DNA of 6,942 nt from Pseudomonadota bacterium (GTDB lineage: Bacteria > Pseudomonadota > Alphaproteobacteria > Rhizobiales > Rhizobiaceae): the NCBI GenBank assembly GCA_023387715.1, contig JAEWHQ010000312.1, positions 1 to 6,942 on the forward strand, given 5' to 3'. The notes beneath the pieces were generated by a model. The model worked only from the letters and a program-made list of their open reading frames with translations, made no database searches and was not told where the DNA came from. This document shows, piece after piece, positions 6,628 to 6,942 of the stretch. A program made the translations under genes and the position numbers. Each line of letters starts with the position of its first letter. Position 1 is the stretch's first letter.

Positions 6628-6657
6628 CTTGCAGTGAAAATAACCCTTTCTTATATA
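6628..6657 (+). promoter_or_regulatory. Likely dnaK promoter, RpoH (heat-shock) type
   Basis: CTTGCAG (6628-6634) and TTATATA (6651-6657) lie with a 16-17 base spacer, fitting the CTTG and CYTATAT-like boxes of alphaproteobacterial heat-shock promoters, which also resemble housekeeping ones. Transcription would begin near 6663, leaving a leader of about 105 bases before dnaK. An identical CTTGCAG occurs 23 bases upstream at 6605-6611. Confidence 0.6.
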
Positions 6658-6711
6658 CCCCTCAACGGGATGCCTTAATTCGTCATGATGGGGCAGCCTA
6701 GAACCGATAGG

Positions 6712-6750
6712 GGCCGCTTAACAGAACGCTCGTCAGAGGTCTAAGCGGTT
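6712..6750 (+). promoter_or_regulatory. Hairpin in the dnaK leader
   Basis: CCGCTTA (6714-6720) pairs perfectly with TAAGCGG (6742-6748), and two outer G-U pairs (6712-6713 with 6749-6750) can lengthen the stem to 9 bp around a 21-base loop. It ends eight bases before the Shine-Dalgarno GGAG (6759-6762). There is no T-tract, so it is not a terminator. It may affect stability or translation of the dnaK mRNA. Confidence 0.45.
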
Positions 6751-6756
6751 TGCTGA

Positions 6757-6942
<186 letters not shown>

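Overview
The window reads as chromosomal DNA of an alphaproteobacterium of the order Hyphomicrobiales (Rhizobiales), most like the Brucella/Ochrobactrum/Pseudochrobactrum group. The first 58 residues of DnaK, the single-chain 932-residue glycine decarboxylase and the gcvT-gcvH-gcvP order all fit that group. Base composition is moderate and even across the genes, with no insertion sequence, tRNA or other sign of recent transfer. The genus cannot be fixed from sequence reading alone.

Layout, left to right, all genes on the plus strand: (1) the 3' end of a BenE-family benzoate/H+ symporter gene (1-416); (2) a leader with a tandem two-aptamer glycine riboswitch (about 497-752); (3) a compact gcvT-gcvH-gcvP operon (753-5034) closed by a very strong intrinsic terminator (5054-5088); (4) a 534-base intergenic region holding a short 14-bp tandem repeat, a candidate minus-strand small RNA of about 114 nt (5200-5313) with its own promoter and terminator, and an AT-rich stretch; (5) a Gfo/Idh/MocA-family oxidoreductase gene (5569-6555); (6) a promoter and leader region followed by the start of dnaK (6769 to the window edge).

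How the parts work together: GcvT, GcvH and GcvP are the T, H and P proteins of the glycine cleavage system. With the L protein (lipoamide dehydrogenase, not in this window) they convert glycine to CO2, ammonia and 5,10-methylene-tetrahydrofolate. The glycine riboswitch in the leader should sense the substrate. I find a 10-base-pair alternative helix between the 5' strand of aptamer 2 P1 and the gcvT Shine-Dalgarno region, which suggests a translational ON switch.

The most interesting unannotated element is the minus-strand RNA in the gcvP-oxidoreductase gap. It shows a CCUCCUCCC anti-Shine-Dalgarno motif in a hairpin loop, a second hairpin, a terminator with seven U, and a heat-shock-like promoter at the right distance. 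This matches the plan of the alphaproteobacterial CcsR/cuckoo/alpha-r14 small RNAs. Two stems close better as RNA on the minus strand than on the plus strand, which supports the orientation.
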